DNA from: Cyanobacteria bacterium FACHB-DQ100
GTDB lineage: Bacteria > Cyanobacteriota > Cyanobacteriia > Leptolyngbyales > Leptolyngbyaceae
Assembly (NCBI GenBank): GCA_014695195.1
Contig: JACJNW010000023.1
Location: 302,790 to 366,789, forward strand
Length of the DNA stretch: 64,000 bases
Direction of reading: 5' to 3'
In this document: in pieces, positions 30,952-39,581 of the stretch
Layout of the letters: every line of letters begins with the position of its first letter
Numbering within the stretch: position 1 is the stretch's first letter
Notes under the pieces: generated by a model
The model's input: the letters and a program-made list of their open reading frames with translations, nothing else
Told to the model about the DNA's origin: nothing
Databases searched by the model: none
Position numbers and translations under genes: made by a program

Positions 30952-31737
30952 ATGAGTTTCCAAAAAGCTTTTGATACAATTGGGGACGAGCGTAAAAAGA
31001 TTTTACAGGCGATTTCCTGTGTTTTTGAATCAGGTGAGGTTGCTCCAAAAGGAGCATGGATTGAAGTTGATAAAGTCGGCAGTCGGAACTTTAGGCAAGC
31101 TAGATGGTGTAGCGAAAATTCAACAATTGAAGCTTCGAGCAAAAGAAGCCGTACAAGAAAATATATTGGTAGAGCAGGATCACCTGAGCATCTTGAAGCT
31201 ATAAGGATGCTTGAAAGAAGGAGAGAAATTACACGTCTAACAAAGCAGCTTGAAAAAATCGAAAAACAAATTGCCGCTAAAGTTCCTTATTTCTCACCTA
31301 TTGCTGAAGCTGATATTGAGGAAGAGATTCAGAGAGTCAGTGTCATAACTCTTTCTCGTCCTAAGCAGAAAGAATTTCGTCAGACCTTGCTGAAAGTGTA
31401 CGAAAATCGCTGTGCTGTTACAGGTTGTGATGTTCCGGCTGCATTAGAAGCTTCTCATATTGATCCTTTCGCAAAAGGCGGTTCAAATTCGATTTCCAAT
31501 GGATTGTTATTGAGGGCAGATATTCATAAATTGTTTGATAGGTACTTAATTTCGGTACATCCTAGAACTAGAAAACTTTGTCTTTCAGTATTGCTGAGTA
31601 GCAGTAAGTATGCAGAATTTGAAGACAAAGTTATCTATTGTCCAAGATTTTCAGAATGGATGCCTAGCGAAGTTCTACTGTGGAGACACTATCATATTTT
31701 TCAGTGCCAAGCCCCCATTCTGAACCTGACAAACTAG
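30952..31737 (+). CDS. HNH endonuclease domain protein
   Basis: A 261-residue protein with an N-terminal 85-residue region of unknown fold, a coiled-coil (about 88-115, LEAIRMLERRREITRLTKQL) and a C-terminal HNH_2-like nuclease domain. The domain shows CAVTGCDVPAALEASHIDPF, the SNSISNGLLLRADIHKLFD helix and a DRYLISV strand, so the H-N-H triad and the zinc-type cysteines appear intact. Such domains occur in stand-alone nucleases and restriction-like defence proteins; no methylase or partner gene is next to it. Base composition is AT-richer and HIP1 sites are fewer than in neighbours, which suggests acquisition. Confidence 0.75.
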   Translation: MSFQKAFDTIGDERKKILQAISCVFESGEVAPKGAWIEVDKVGSRNFRQARWCSENSTIEASSKRSRTRKYIGRAGSPEHLEAIRMLERRREITRLTKQLEKIEKQIAAKVPYFSPIAEADIEEEIQRVSVITLSRPKQKEFRQTLLKVYENRCAVTGCDVPAALEASHIDPFAKGGSNSISNGLLLRADIHKLFDRYLISVHPRTRKLCLSVLLSSSKYAEFEDKVIYCPRFSEWMPSEVLLWRHYHIFQCQAPILNLTN

Positions 31738-31940
31738 GGTTAATCAAGTAGGTAATCATTACAGTTTTACTCAATGTCGCTCCAGAGTTGAGAAAGTAGA
31801 ATTGTTTATCTTGTCCTAACCTGATGCAGTGCTTTTTGTAAATTGGCTTTAATTGCGTCAACGGGTGGATCATTGGATCAAACTGATCTTCCACTTCTGA
31901 GGCAAAGATGAGCACCCACACTCGTTGATTTGTCACATTC

Positions 31941-32004
31941 TGAATTTGCTGATCTAAGGCGAGATTGGTGCTCAAGGTAATCTCGCCTTAGATCAGCAAA
32001 TTCA
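31941..32004. repeat. Perfect 26-bp inverted repeat with 12-base loop
   Basis: The left arm 31941-31966 (starting TGAATTTGCTGATCT) and right arm 31979-32004 are exact reverse complements and are separated by GGTGCTCAAGGT. It is far longer than a typical terminator stem and has no T-tract. Confidence 0.9.
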
Positions 32005-32014
32005 TGAGCTTTCC

Positions 32015-32125
32015 TCACTCCGCAAGCCTTGAAGGCTCAATATTTCGATATTTCTTGGCAAGTTTGCTAAGGCTCTGCTGAAACTCAAGCGATAAACGAA
32101 TCTCGATTGTGGGTGGTTCATCCAT
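32015..32125 (-). pseudogene. Truncated RelE/ParE-like toxin gene
   Basis: The minus-strand frame from ATG 32125 reads MDEPPTIEIRLSLEFQQSLS and then KLAKKYRNI, which resembles the first 30 residues of cyanobacterial RelE/ParE-type toxins, before running into a stop after EPSRLAE. A full-length toxin would need about 50-60 more residues, so the gene is truncated. No complete antitoxin gene is visible upstream. The break lies only 10 bases from the 26-bp inverted repeat, which suggests that a rearrangement removed the 3' part. Confidence 0.45.
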
Positions 32126-32349
32126 AGGGTTCTTCGTACTCCAGGCAAGCAAGATTATCTTACCTTCGTTGGCTGATTCAAGCGGTTGGTGAGTCCGTGG
32201 CAACGATCGCAAACTTGGACGACTGCGGTACGATCAACCACGATGTTAAGACAAGTTGTGCAGTGCAGATACCAGAATCAAATCACCTGTCGAATCACCT
32301 GTATGTTAAGTGGGTCATCTCTTCAAATCAGGGCTTCGCCGCTTAGACC

Positions 32350-32378
32350 CTAAAAAAAGAAGGGCAATCAGCCCTTCT
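32350..32378 (-). terminator. Terminator of the 32.4-32.7 kb gene
   Basis: The stem AGAAGGGC/GCCCTTCT (8 bp, 5-base loop) is followed on the minus strand by seven Ts. Confidence 0.85.
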
Positions 32379-32403
32379 CCCTATTGTTGCGATATAGATT
32401 CCC

Positions 32404-32715
32404 TTAGTCTTCGCGCTTATCGGACGGAGGATTGGAAATCTGTTCGGCTTCGGGGCAATCATCCGATACGAGCGGATCAACACATCCTTTCGGCACAGAG
32501 GAGAGTTTTTGAGTTACCGCTCCAATGCTTTCGAGCCGTACCATTTCTTCCCAAGAGCAGTTCTCGTCTTCTTCGTCGGTCTCATAACGCAACGTCACCA
32601 AATCTCCTTCGATATCTAGAATCTTGGCGCGTTCGATCCAGCGTTGTTGATCCCGCAAGAAGATCCAAACTTCACGACCATCACAACAGAGTTGATAGAT
32701 CTTGCGGTGTAGCAT
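32404..32715 (-). CDS. Conserved cyanobacterial hypothetical protein (DUF6679-like)
   Basis: A 103-residue soluble protein beginning MLHRKIYQLCCDGREVWIFL and continuing RDQQRWIERAKILDIEGDLV. The N-terminal 70 residues look like a small beta-rich fold that keeps the pattern TLRYETDEEDE, while the last 30 are acidic and probably disordered. I recall near-identical proteins in many cyanobacteria, annotated as DUF6679, but the number is from memory and no function is known to me. GGAG before ATG 32715 supports the start, and a strong terminator follows the stop. Confidence 0.75.
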   Translation of the reverse strand: MLHRKIYQLCCDGREVWIFLRDQQRWIERAKILDIEGDLVTLRYETDEEDENCSWEEMVRLESIGAVTQKLSSVPKGCVDPLVSDDCPEAEQISNPPSDKRED

Positions 32716-33213
32716 ATGCTTCTCCTGAGCGAATTACTCGAATATCACTAAATTAGACCGCAGCTTCGATTCTGCCGCCGTCTTTCATCAAACAGATTTG
32801 AGCGCAATGGCACGGGATGGGTAGGGTGCGATCGCAATTCGGTTGATCTGATCCAGGGGCAGAGTATTCATACAATCAAGCCTAGTGCTGGATCAGGCAA
32901 AAGCTTTCTCACCAAGGACAGGATTTGAAGCGCAACACGGTCGTAGCCTGGGAGTCGGGACTGGGGAGACACTCTTAAAGTCATTGTTGAGGCAGTAAAG
33001 GGACTTGGCGCAAAATCTGAATCAAGACAAGCTCAATTCAAATCGGTAGATAACGCTGGTAATCCGGAGTTAGCCAGAGGCTCGAAATCGCGTATCAAGG
33101 GTTCCCGAAGGCAGTAAACCAACAGGTACTTAATTCTACTTCCATTTTAACGAACCGATTGTCGATTGAATAGAACATCTCTACTAGATTTGAATTGTTC
33201 TGCGCGTTCCTAT
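32716..33213. other. Intergenic region with one possible coding remnant
   Basis: I see no intact gene. On the plus strand, 32947-33117 is an open frame of 56 codons without a start codon. It contains VIVEAVKGLGAKSESRQAQF and ends ELARGSKSRIKGSRRQ, which reads like the end of a real protein. It may be a gene remnant. Confidence 0.3.
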
Positions 33214-33253
33214 TAAAAAAATAAAAGGATGTGACAGCTTAGACACACCCTTT
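33214..33253 (-). terminator. Terminator of the M16 peptidase gene
   Basis: On the minus strand the 10-bp stem AAAGGGTGTG/CACATCCTTT, with a 10-base loop, is followed by TTATTTTTTTAATA, 27 bases after the stop. Confidence 0.85.
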
Positions 33254-33280
33254 AAGAAAACTTAATCTTACTACGAGGAA

Positions 33281-36037
33281 TTACGACTTTGGCGGGCCTG
33301 CTGTAACGATGATGACCTGTTCAGGTCGAAGTAGGTCTTGGGCAGTTTGATTCACTTGAGCCTGCGTCACCGCATCAATTTGATTCGGATACTGTCGCAG
33401 CTCGATCGCATTCAAGCCGTACATCTCGTTCATTAAGAGAACGCTGGCAAGTTGATCGGGGTTTGCTAAGTCAACGGGGTAGCTGTTGGTGATGGATCGC
33501 TGCGCCGTCACTACTTCGGTTGTACTCACACCCTTGGTGCGGATTTGGGCTAAGAGATTGACCGTGCTAGCGATCGCTTTATCGGCATCTTCGGGAGCCG
33601 TTTGCATCGAAATCACGAACGGGCCAGGACGGTTGCCTGCTTGAAAGAAACTGTAGATTCCGTAGGTGAGTCCTTGACGATCGCGCACTTCTGACCCCAA
33701 TCGGCTCGATAGGGTATCTCCGCCGAGAATTTGATTCATCACGGAAGCGTTATAAAAGCGTGGGTCGCGGCGATCGATTCCGGCTGAGCCAATTAGCGTC
33801 ACGGATTGAGTTTTGCCGGGAATCGCAGCATAACGGCGAACGGTTGCACTTGGAGATGAAACGGGCGGGAAGGTCAGAGTTGGCGCTTTTCCAGTCGCTT
33901 TCCAGCCGCCTAATTCTTTTTCGATCAGCGATTTGACTGCGATTGGATCAAAATCGCCTACCAGCGCGACGATCGTCTTATCCGGTCGGTAGTGCGATCG
34001 GTAGAAGTTGACTAAATCCTGACGTTGAATCACTGTTAGGCTGGCTTCGGTGGGGAAGCTGTAGAACGGATGATTTTCCGGGTAAACGGTTTGCTGAAAG
34101 ACACGACGAGCAAGAACGGCAGGGTTATCGAGTTGAACTTTGAGTGTGGTCAGCGATCGGGCGCGAGAAAGTTCGAGTTCTCGATCGGGAAACGTTGCGT
34201 TCTGCGCGATGTCTGATAAAGTTTGCAGCACGATCGGCAGGTGCTCGGATAGGGCGTTAGCATTCACTAGAACGCTTTCTCGATTGGTGTCAACGCCAAA
34301 ATTGATTCCTCGATCTTCAAGCGTTTTCGCCAGGGTTAGCGCGTCTTTGGTCGTTGTGCCGTTCGTTAAGTTGTCTGCCGTTAGTTTTGCCAGTCCTGCC
34401 TTTGTGTTGGAATCAAATTCTGAACCCGCTTGTATCGCAGCACTGAGCGAGATCGTCGGAGTGCTGGTATCGCGCATGAGTAGAACTCTCAAGCCGTTTG
34501 GCAGCACGTATTTTTCGGGTAGAGCTTGTGGAGTGCGATCGCCTTGTTGCACCGTAGGCAGGTATTTTGACACCTGAGCCGGATCAACAGGTAGTCCCGC
34601 ACTAAATTTCTCACTGGTTTGACCTGCATTCACAGCGCTGCCAGATTTGCCGTCGATCGTCGTAGGTTGAAACAACCCGATCGTTGCTTTGTCTGGGATG
34701 AAATAAGTGTTAGCCACGCGCTGTAAGTCAGCAGGAGTCACACGATCGACGTTTGCCAAAAAGCGATCGGTGTATTTGTAATCCCCGGTGGTGGTTTGAT
34801 CGTCCCCAAGTTGAAACGCTTGGCTAGTAATATCACGATTTCTTAGAAGCACTGAGGATTTTAGCTGGGTTTTAGCGCGGGTGAGTTCTTCTTGGGTCAC
34901 ACCCTGCGATCGAACCTCTGCGAATACCGTTTGAATCGCTTCACTAACCTTGGTCAAGTCCTGATTTGGGGCAGCGGTAGCAGAAAGGTCATACCATCCG
35001 CCTGAAATCATGTTTGCGGGATAGCCACTGAAACCGCTAATCAATCCGGTTTCGACGAGGGCTTGATACAAACGAGAACTGCGACCTTGAGTGAGAACGA
35101 GATCTAGAACGTGCAGCGCGGGCACATCTGGATGAGTTGCATTGGGTAAAGGATAAACGGCACTGAGCAAAGGAGCACTACCTGGCTCTCGTAGCACGAT
35201 CGGTTGAGTTTGCTTTGTCGGTTTCGCAGCCGTTGCAGTCGGTTTCGGGGTATTGGTCTTTTCCCGCTTCAGAACTTTGCCAAACAATTCCTTCACCGCT
35301 TGCAGAGTGGGTTCTGTCTTGAAGTCGCCCACTAGAATTAATGTGGCATTGTCCGGGCTGTAATAGTTGCTGTAGTAGTTACGAACTTGCTCGACTTCAA
35401 ATTTCTCGACATCCGCTTTTGTGCCACCCACAGGCAATCCATACGGTGAATTTGGTAAAGCTGCTCTCATCACCGCACGATCGAGCCGATAGTCCGGGCT
35501 ATTTTCATAGCCTTGCAATTCCGAGATTACTACTCGCTTTTCACTGGTCAATGAATCGGAGTTGATCAAAGCATTCTGCATTCGATCGGCTTCGAGTGCT
35601 AGCAGCGATTGCAATTTATCTCGCTGAACCGTGCCGTAATATGCGGTCTGATCGTGGCTAGTGAATGCATTCGATTGACTGCCTAACGCATTGAACAAGC
35701 GACCAAACTGAATCGGTCGATCGGTCGTTCCTTTGAACATCAAATGCTCTAATTGGTGGGCAATGCCATTCACGCCTGCCGCTTCATCCCGCGATCCAAT
35801 GCGATACCAAACTTGTACCGTGACGACTGGAGCGGTTGGAACTTCTTTGGTTAAGACCGTTAATCCGTTATCAAGAACAGTCTTACGAACAGTATCTGTC
35901 GTGGTGACGGAATCTGGAACCGCCGCCGATGCGGATTGTAGAAAAGGAACCGAGTTGGATAGCAGTACCGCGCTGAGACAGAGCATAAACAGAAAGCTGG
36001 CAAAGCGATATTGCTGAAGAAATTTTAGAAAAGACAT
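33281..36037 (-). CDS. M16 family zinc metallopeptidase, two-half fusion, exported
   Basis: A 918-residue protein of the pitrilysin/insulinase family. It begins with a membrane or signal segment (FASFLFMLCLSAVLLSNSV) ending near SASAAV, so the catalytic part should be outside the cytoplasm. The first M16 half carries the inverted zinc site HQLEH (His94, Glu97, His98) and the downstream Glu in VVISE. The second half, starting around residue 490, has no HxxEH and keeps the R/Y pair region (RQGLTYGIYSFF), as in inactive partner halves. Fusion of active and inactive halves makes one clamshell. ATG 36037 is chosen because the longer frame adds no signal-like sequence. Confidence 0.9.
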   Translation of the reverse strand: MSFLKFLQQYRFASFLFMLCLSAVLLSNSVPFLQSASAAVPDSVTTTDTVRKTVLDNGLTVLTKEVPTAPVVTVQVWYRIGSRDEAAGVNGIAHQLEHLMFKGTTDRPIQFGRLFNALGSQSNAFTSHDQTAYYGTVQRDKLQSLLALEADRMQNALINSDSLTSEKRVVISELQGYENSPDYRLDRAVMRAALPNSPYGLPVGGTKADVEKFEVEQVRNYYSNYYSPDNATLILVGDFKTEPTLQAVKELFGKVLKREKTNTPKPTATAAKPTKQTQPIVLREPGSAPLLSAVYPLPNATHPDVPALHVLDLVLTQGRSSRLYQALVETGLISGFSGYPANMISGGWYDLSATAAPNQDLTKVSEAIQTVFAEVRSQGVTQEELTRAKTQLKSSVLLRNRDITSQAFQLGDDQTTTGDYKYTDRFLANVDRVTPADLQRVANTYFIPDKATIGLFQPTTIDGKSGSAVNAGQTSEKFSAGLPVDPAQVSKYLPTVQQGDRTPQALPEKYVLPNGLRVLLMRDTSTPTISLSAAIQAGSEFDSNTKAGLAKLTADNLTNGTTTKDALTLAKTLEDRGINFGVDTNRESVLVNANALSEHLPIVLQTLSDIAQNATFPDRELELSRARSLTTLKVQLDNPAVLARRVFQQTVYPENHPFYSFPTEASLTVIQRQDLVNFYRSHYRPDKTIVALVGDFDPIAVKSLIEKELGGWKATGKAPTLTFPPVSSPSATVRRYAAIPGKTQSVTLIGSAGIDRRDPRFYNASVMNQILGGDTLSSRLGSEVRDRQGLTYGIYSFFQAGNRPGPFVISMQTAPEDADKAIASTVNLLAQIRTKGVSTTEVVTAQRSITNSYPVDLANPDQLASVLLMNEMYGLNAIELRQYPNQIDAVTQAQVNQTAQDLLRPEQVIIVTAGPPKS

Positions 36038-36113
36038 CGGAAGATTAAAGCGCCTATGGTAGAAAATGCTTGGTCTGTAAAGCCTAGACCTTAGACCGTC
36101 GAGCAGGTTCCAC

Positions 36114-36141
36114 TCTAGCGTTTGCAATCTAGCGTTTGCAG
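36114..36141. repeat. 14-bp tandem duplication
   Basis: Two copies of TCTAGCGTTTGCA plus one base lie head to tail upstream of the M16 gene. They are short but exact in 13 positions. Confidence 0.6.
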
Positions 36142-36181
36142 GTGTGATACCGAATTAAACATAGAATGCGACAGATCATAC

Positions 36182-36214
36182 TCAAAGTCCCCCAGAATGG
36201 GGGATTCAGGGGGC
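36182..36214. repeat. Dispersed palindromic repeat (AAAGTCCCCC type)
   Basis: CAAAGTCCCCCAGAATGGGG continues to GGATTCAGGGGGC. It is the same family as the element at 23877-23907 and, in reverse orientation, that at 38422-38451. Confidence 0.7.
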
Positions 36215-36344
36215 GAGAATCTGTTGCATCCACAAATCAATTTGGTATGAGCGAGGTGTCGATCGTGGATCGATCATCCTGCAAGCTCAGTAAAGAAATA
36301 TAAAGCAGTTGTAAACTGAGAGGAGCAGTTTCACAACGATCACT

Positions 36345-36839
36345 ATGACTACGCAAACATCGCCCTCTATCTACGATTTTTCAGCGAATAGTATCGAAGG
36401 TCAGCCTGTTTCACTTAGCGCCTACAAAGATAAAGTATTGCTGATTGTGAATACTGCAAGTCAGTGCGGTTTTACACCTCAGTATCAGGGATTGCAATCG
36501 ATTCACAATAAATATGAGAATCAAGGATTTGCAGTTTTGGGATTTCCCTGTAATCAGTTTGGACAACAAGAACCCGGAAGCGCTAACGAAATTCAATCCT
36601 TCTGTGAAATGCGGTTTGGCGTGACGTTTCCATTGTTTGAAAAAGTGGATGTCAATGGAGCAAATGCACATCCGCTGTTCAAATTCCTGACCAAAGCTGC
36701 ACCCGGAATCTTTGGGACAGAAGGCATCAAATGGAACTTCACGAAGTTCTTAGTCGATCGCTCCGGTCAAGTCGTCAAACGCTATCCTTCGACCACCAAG
36801 CCTGAAGACATTGAAAAAGACATTCAGGCATTGTTGTAA
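36345..36839 (+). CDS. Glutathione peroxidase family protein
   Basis: A 164-residue thiol peroxidase that reduces hydroperoxides with glutathione, thioredoxin or NADPH-linked donors; cyanobacterial members often use other donors than glutathione. The peroxidatic Cys41 lies in NTASQCGFTPQY, with the partner residues in FPCNQFGQQEP and the Trp-Asn pair in IKWNFTKFL. A second Cys87 (QSFCEMRF) could be the resolving cysteine. The protein has no signal peptide. The end overlaps the convergent cbiO gene by 16 bases. The donor cannot be told from sequence. Confidence 0.93.
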   Translation: MTTQTSPSIYDFSANSIEGQPVSLSAYKDKVLLIVNTASQCGFTPQYQGLQSIHNKYENQGFAVLGFPCNQFGQQEPGSANEIQSFCEMRFGVTFPLFEKVDVNGANAHPLFKFLTKAAPGIFGTEGIKWNFTKFLVDRSGQVVKRYPSTTKPEDIEKDIQALL

Positions 36840-37597
36840 GCATCTTCAAGCTGACAGTACGGGCGACTGTAGCTTAAAGGTGGCTCTAGAGCATGTTCAG
36901 CTAATAGCTCTGGATTGCTCATAATTCGCTCAGTTTCACCATCGAATACAATTCGCCCTTTGCTTAAAACGATCGTTCGATTGCACAGTTCTAACGCCAA
37001 ATCTAAATCATGGGTTGCAATTAGCTGCGTCAACGGCAGCGTATCTAACAGTTCAATCAACTGACGACGCGATCGTGGGTCAAGCTGTGCCGAGGGTTCA
37101 TCGAGAACGAGAACTTGCGGCTGCATTGCCAGAACTCCTGCGATCGCGACTCTTTTTTTCTCTCCACCTGATAAACCGTTTGCACTGCGCGATCCATACG
37201 TTTCGGGATCGAGTCCAACACAGCGCATTGCATGAATAGATCGATCTCTGAGTTCCTGTCCAGCAATGCCTTGATTCATTGGGCCAAAGGTAATGTCTTC
37301 CCAAACCGTCGGCATGAACAGTTGATCATCTGGGTTCTGAAACACAAGCCCGACAAAATCGCGAATCCGTTTTAGATTCTGCGCCTCGACTGGCAGCGTC
37401 CCGACGAGCACTTGACCCACTTGCGGCGTAATCAAGCCATTAAAGTGCATGAGTAAGGTTGATTTTCCAGACCCGTTTGCACCGACTAAAGCCACTCGTT
37501 CTGTGGCAGCGATGGAAACAGTCACTCCATTGAGTGCTTGAGTGCCGTCTGGATAAGCATAGGAAAGATTGTAGATGTCGATCGGATTATGGTGCAT
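36824..37597 (-). CDS. cbiO: Cobalt/nickel ECF transporter ATPase
   Basis: The ATPase of the CbiMNQO-type energy-coupling-factor transporter that imports Co2+ or Ni2+. The 257-residue product has Walker A GANGSGKSTLLMHFNG, the Q-loop VFQNPDDQLFMPTVWEDI typical of CbiO, signature LSGGEKKRVAIAG, Walker B VLVLDEPSAQLDPRSR and the switch His in ATHDLDLAL. It is the last gene of the cluster; its start overlaps the end of cbiQ by 11 bases, which suggests translational coupling. Confidence 0.92.
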   Translation of the reverse strand: MHHNPIDIYNLSYAYPDGTQALNGVTVSIAATERVALVGANGSGKSTLLMHFNGLITPQVGQVLVGTLPVEAQNLKRIRDFVGLVFQNPDDQLFMPTVWEDITFGPMNQGIAGQELRDRSIHAMRCVGLDPETYGSRSANGLSGGEKKRVAIAGVLAMQPQVLVLDEPSAQLDPRSRRQLIELLDTLPLTQLIATHDLDLALELCNRTIVLSKGRIVFDGETERIMSNPELLAEHALEPPLSYSRPYCQLEDAYNNA

Positions 37598-38372
37598 GAA
37601 ATAGATAAAGTGCTTGACCGGACAATAAGACTGCGATCGTAATCGTTAACGCTAAAATATCGCGCCGTCCCCCTTTCTGAACCTCTGCAATCGGAGGTAA
37701 ACCTTGATAACCCCGCGCTAACATGGCTTGATGCACGCGTTCGCCGCGCTCATAAGTGCGAATGAACAACGAGCCGAACATATTCCCGATGACCGTGCGC
37801 TGACGTTTGGAATTGCCCAACAAGTTGCGCGATCGAGCCGCTTTGTGCATCGAGCTAAATTCATCACTTAACACGGAGATATACCGATACATCGACGCAA
37901 GAATCGCAACGAGCAACGGCGGCATCTTCAGTGCAGCCAACGCATGAAGTAATGCTGGGATCGAGGTTGTGAGAATTAAAGTATTCAGAATCAGTAATGA
38001 CAAGAGTGCTTTAAGGGCAATACTTCCTAAAATAGTTAAGCCTTCAGTTGTAATTTGTATCCAACCCCATTGGAATAAAACATCACCGCCGCCTCGAAAC
38101 AACGTTCCAAGAATGACTACGCCAATAAAAACAAACTCTACTGCAACTCGCTTCAATAAAACTGATAATTGAACACGGCTCGCTAGGACAATTAGCGCGA
38201 TCGCGCTTCCATAAATTGCCCAAGTCCACCAGCGACCGTTCGGGGTTAACGCGATCGCGAATACTAATAACAACACGCACAACACGCGCGATCGTGGTGT
38301 CAATCGATGCCAAACCGTTTTCTTTTCTTCAGCTTCAGCAAGATGCGGTGCGCCAATGTGCAATAAAATCAT
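37587..38372 (-). CDS. cbiQ: Cobalt/nickel ECF transporter membrane subunit CbiQ
   Basis: The transmembrane coupling subunit linking the ATPase to the metal-binding component. The 261-residue product has four to six hydrophobic segments. It ends with cytoplasmic coupling helices containing SSMHKAARSRNLLGN and ERGERVHQAMLARGYQG, which match the conserved A-R-G type motifs of ECF T components. It is followed by cbiO with an 11-base overlap. A palindromic repeat lies between this gene and the preceding PDGLE gene, but direction and content still suggest one cluster. Confidence 0.9.
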   Translation of the reverse strand: MILLHIGAPHLAEAEEKKTVWHRLTPRSRVLCVLLLVFAIALTPNGRWWTWAIYGSAIALIVLASRVQLSVLLKRVAVEFVFIGVVILGTLFRGGGDVLFQWGWIQITTEGLTILGSIALKALLSLLILNTLILTTSIPALLHALAALKMPPLLVAILASMYRYISVLSDEFSSMHKAARSRNLLGNSKRQRTVIGNMFGSLFIRTYERGERVHQAMLARGYQGLPPIAEVQKGGRRDILALTITIAVLLSGQALYLFHAP

Positions 38373-38421
38373 CGAGTCTAAATTGGATTACTTGAATCAT
38401 TGAAGCTTTGGGGTTCGTTCT

Positions 38422-38451
38422 CTAAATCCCCCACAGGTGGGGGACTTTGAA
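38422..38451. repeat. Dispersed palindromic repeat (AAAGTCCCCC type, inverted)
   Basis: Read on the minus strand it gives TCAAAGTCCCCCACCTGTGG then GGGATTTAG, the same arms as at 36182. It lies inside the cbi cluster between the PDGLE gene and cbiQ. Confidence 0.7.
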
Positions 38452-38462
38452 GCAAATCCTAA

Positions 38463-38792
38463 TCAATCATGCTCACGATTACGAACCAGAACTTTTCCAG
38501 CCCCCCAAGCTAATCCAAACGCAACTAACGTTCCGACTAAGCCTGCTGCGGGAGTGGCGATTTGCTCAGGAACACCCCGCAACTGATATTCCTCAAAGAT
38601 TTGATAAAACGGTAACTTGTGTGCGATCGGTTCTTCTGCCGCTTTTTTCTCAAAGCCTTGATCTTGAGCGACGCGATCGAGTCCGTCTGGATCAGAGCTA
38701 GCAAACGGAGAAAGAAACACTGCAACCAACAAAGCAATTCCTAAACCGGAGATAATAAAAGCGCGATTTCGAGTTTGTGAAGCTTGAGTCAT
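38463..38792 (-). CDS. PDGLE-domain protein (CbiN/NikN-like)
   Basis: A 109-residue membrane protein with two helices. It carries the domain signature SSDPDGLDRVAQDQGF in the loop after the first helix, and the second helix reads PAAGLVGTLVAFGLAWGAGK. PDGLE proteins take the place of CbiN or NikN in many cobalt and nickel transporters and are thought to help metal loading by the CbiM component. The start is 13 bases past the cbiM stop on the minus strand, so the two are one operon. It forms a metal importer together with cbiM, cbiQ and cbiO. Confidence 0.85.
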   Translation of the reverse strand: MTQASQTRNRAFIISGLGIALLVAVFLSPFASSDPDGLDRVAQDQGFEKKAAEEPIAHKLPFYQIFEEYQLRGVPEQIATPAAGLVGTLVAFGLAWGAGKVLVRNREHD

Positions 38793-38804
38793 AGCACTAC
38801 CTTT

Positions 38805-39521
38805 TTAACGTGAAGAGTACGATCGAGGAAGCTCTTGCATAGCAGCACGGGGTGCTCTGTAAACCATATCCGGGCGAGTTTTCAAGATATAGCTCAATGC
38901 CACGACGGTAATGATTGCTTCACCAATCCCAATCATGACGTGCCACAACAGCATTGCAACCAGCGCAACGACGAGCGGTACGGCTCCTGAAATCGCGAGC
39001 TGAACTGCACAAACCAGTGCCGCAATTACAACGCTTATCCAAGCTGCGATCGCGGCTCCAATCAGCACAGATTTCGTAGAATCGCGCCCGATCATATTGC
39101 GAATTGATCGATACAAGTAGTAGCCACCAAACGTGCCAATCAATCCCATGTTAAAGATGTTGGCTCCCAGCGCAGTGATTCCGCCGTCTTGAAACAACAG
39201 GGACTGAACAATAAACACGACTGTCATGACTAGCGATCCCGCCCAAGGACCTAACAAGACACCCGCCAAAGTTCCACCAAGCAAGTGTCCTGAAGTTCCC
39301 CCCGGAATCGGAAAATTGATCATCTGAGCCGCAAAGATAAATGCCGCACACACCCCCATCAGGGGAACCACACGGTCTTGATACTCTGCCTGAACTCGGT
39401 TGAGACTGATTGCAATCAAAGCGATCGCAAATACCCAAGTCAGCAATGTGACAGGTAAATTTAAAAAGCCATCTGGAATGTGCAACGCCAAATGGTGCGG
39501 AAAAAATAGCACAGAAAGCAT
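38805..39521 (-). CDS. cbiM: Cobalt/nickel ECF transporter substrate-binding subunit CbiM
   Basis: The membrane S component that binds the metal. The 238-residue product has about seven hydrophobic segments. The metal-site sequence HIPDGF, whose His normally is residue 2 after Met, appears here at His14, after a short hydrophobic leader (MLSVLFFPHHLAL). Other conserved parts are INFPIPGGTSGHLLGG and GANIFNMGLIGTFGGYY. The Met of the canonical MHIPDG start is Leu, so translation must begin upstream and the leader be removed or kept. Nickel and cobalt cannot be told apart by sequence alone. It is the first gene of the cluster. Confidence 0.9.
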   Translation of the reverse strand: MLSVLFFPHHLALHIPDGFLNLPVTLLTWVFAIALIAISLNRVQAEYQDRVVPLMGVCAAFIFAAQMINFPIPGGTSGHLLGGTLAGVLLGPWAGSLVMTVVFIVQSLLFQDGGITALGANIFNMGLIGTFGGYYLYRSIRNMIGRDSTKSVLIGAAIAAWISVVIAALVCAVQLAISGAVPLVVALVAMLLWHVMIGIGEAIITVVALSYILKTRPDMVYRAPRAAMQELPRSYSSR

Positions 39522-39569
39522 GAACTTATCTCCAACGAGACATCCTTGTGAGAAAACCTGTAGCGAGTT

Positions 39570-39581
39570 CTAAACGTTTAG
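39570..39581. promoter_or_regulatory. 12-bp perfect palindrome upstream of cbiM
   Basis: CTAAACGTTTAG is a perfect palindrome 49 bases before the cbiM start. It may be an operator for metal-dependent control, but no regulator gene is near and one palindrome of this length could be chance. Confidence 0.25.

Larger units (their letters stand above)
31738..32349. other. Low-density strip with decayed coding fragments
   Basis: This stretch of about 600 bases contains a perfect inverted repeat, a truncated toxin-like frame and, on the minus strand at about 31747-31975, a short frame with QRVWVLIFASEVEDQ that looks like part of a protein but lacks a start signal and a recognisable family. I see no intact gene. 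Confidence 0.5.

Noticed and set aside
31664..31975. 103-codon minus-strand frame with QRVWVLIFAS
   Set aside because: It overlaps the HNH gene end, starts inside the inverted repeat and has no recognised family; treated as a fragment and not a gene.
34140..34577. 145-codon plus-strand frame inside the M16 peptidase gene
   Set aside because: It is a shadow of the well-supported peptidase frame, with no ribosome site and Ser/Arg-rich composition.
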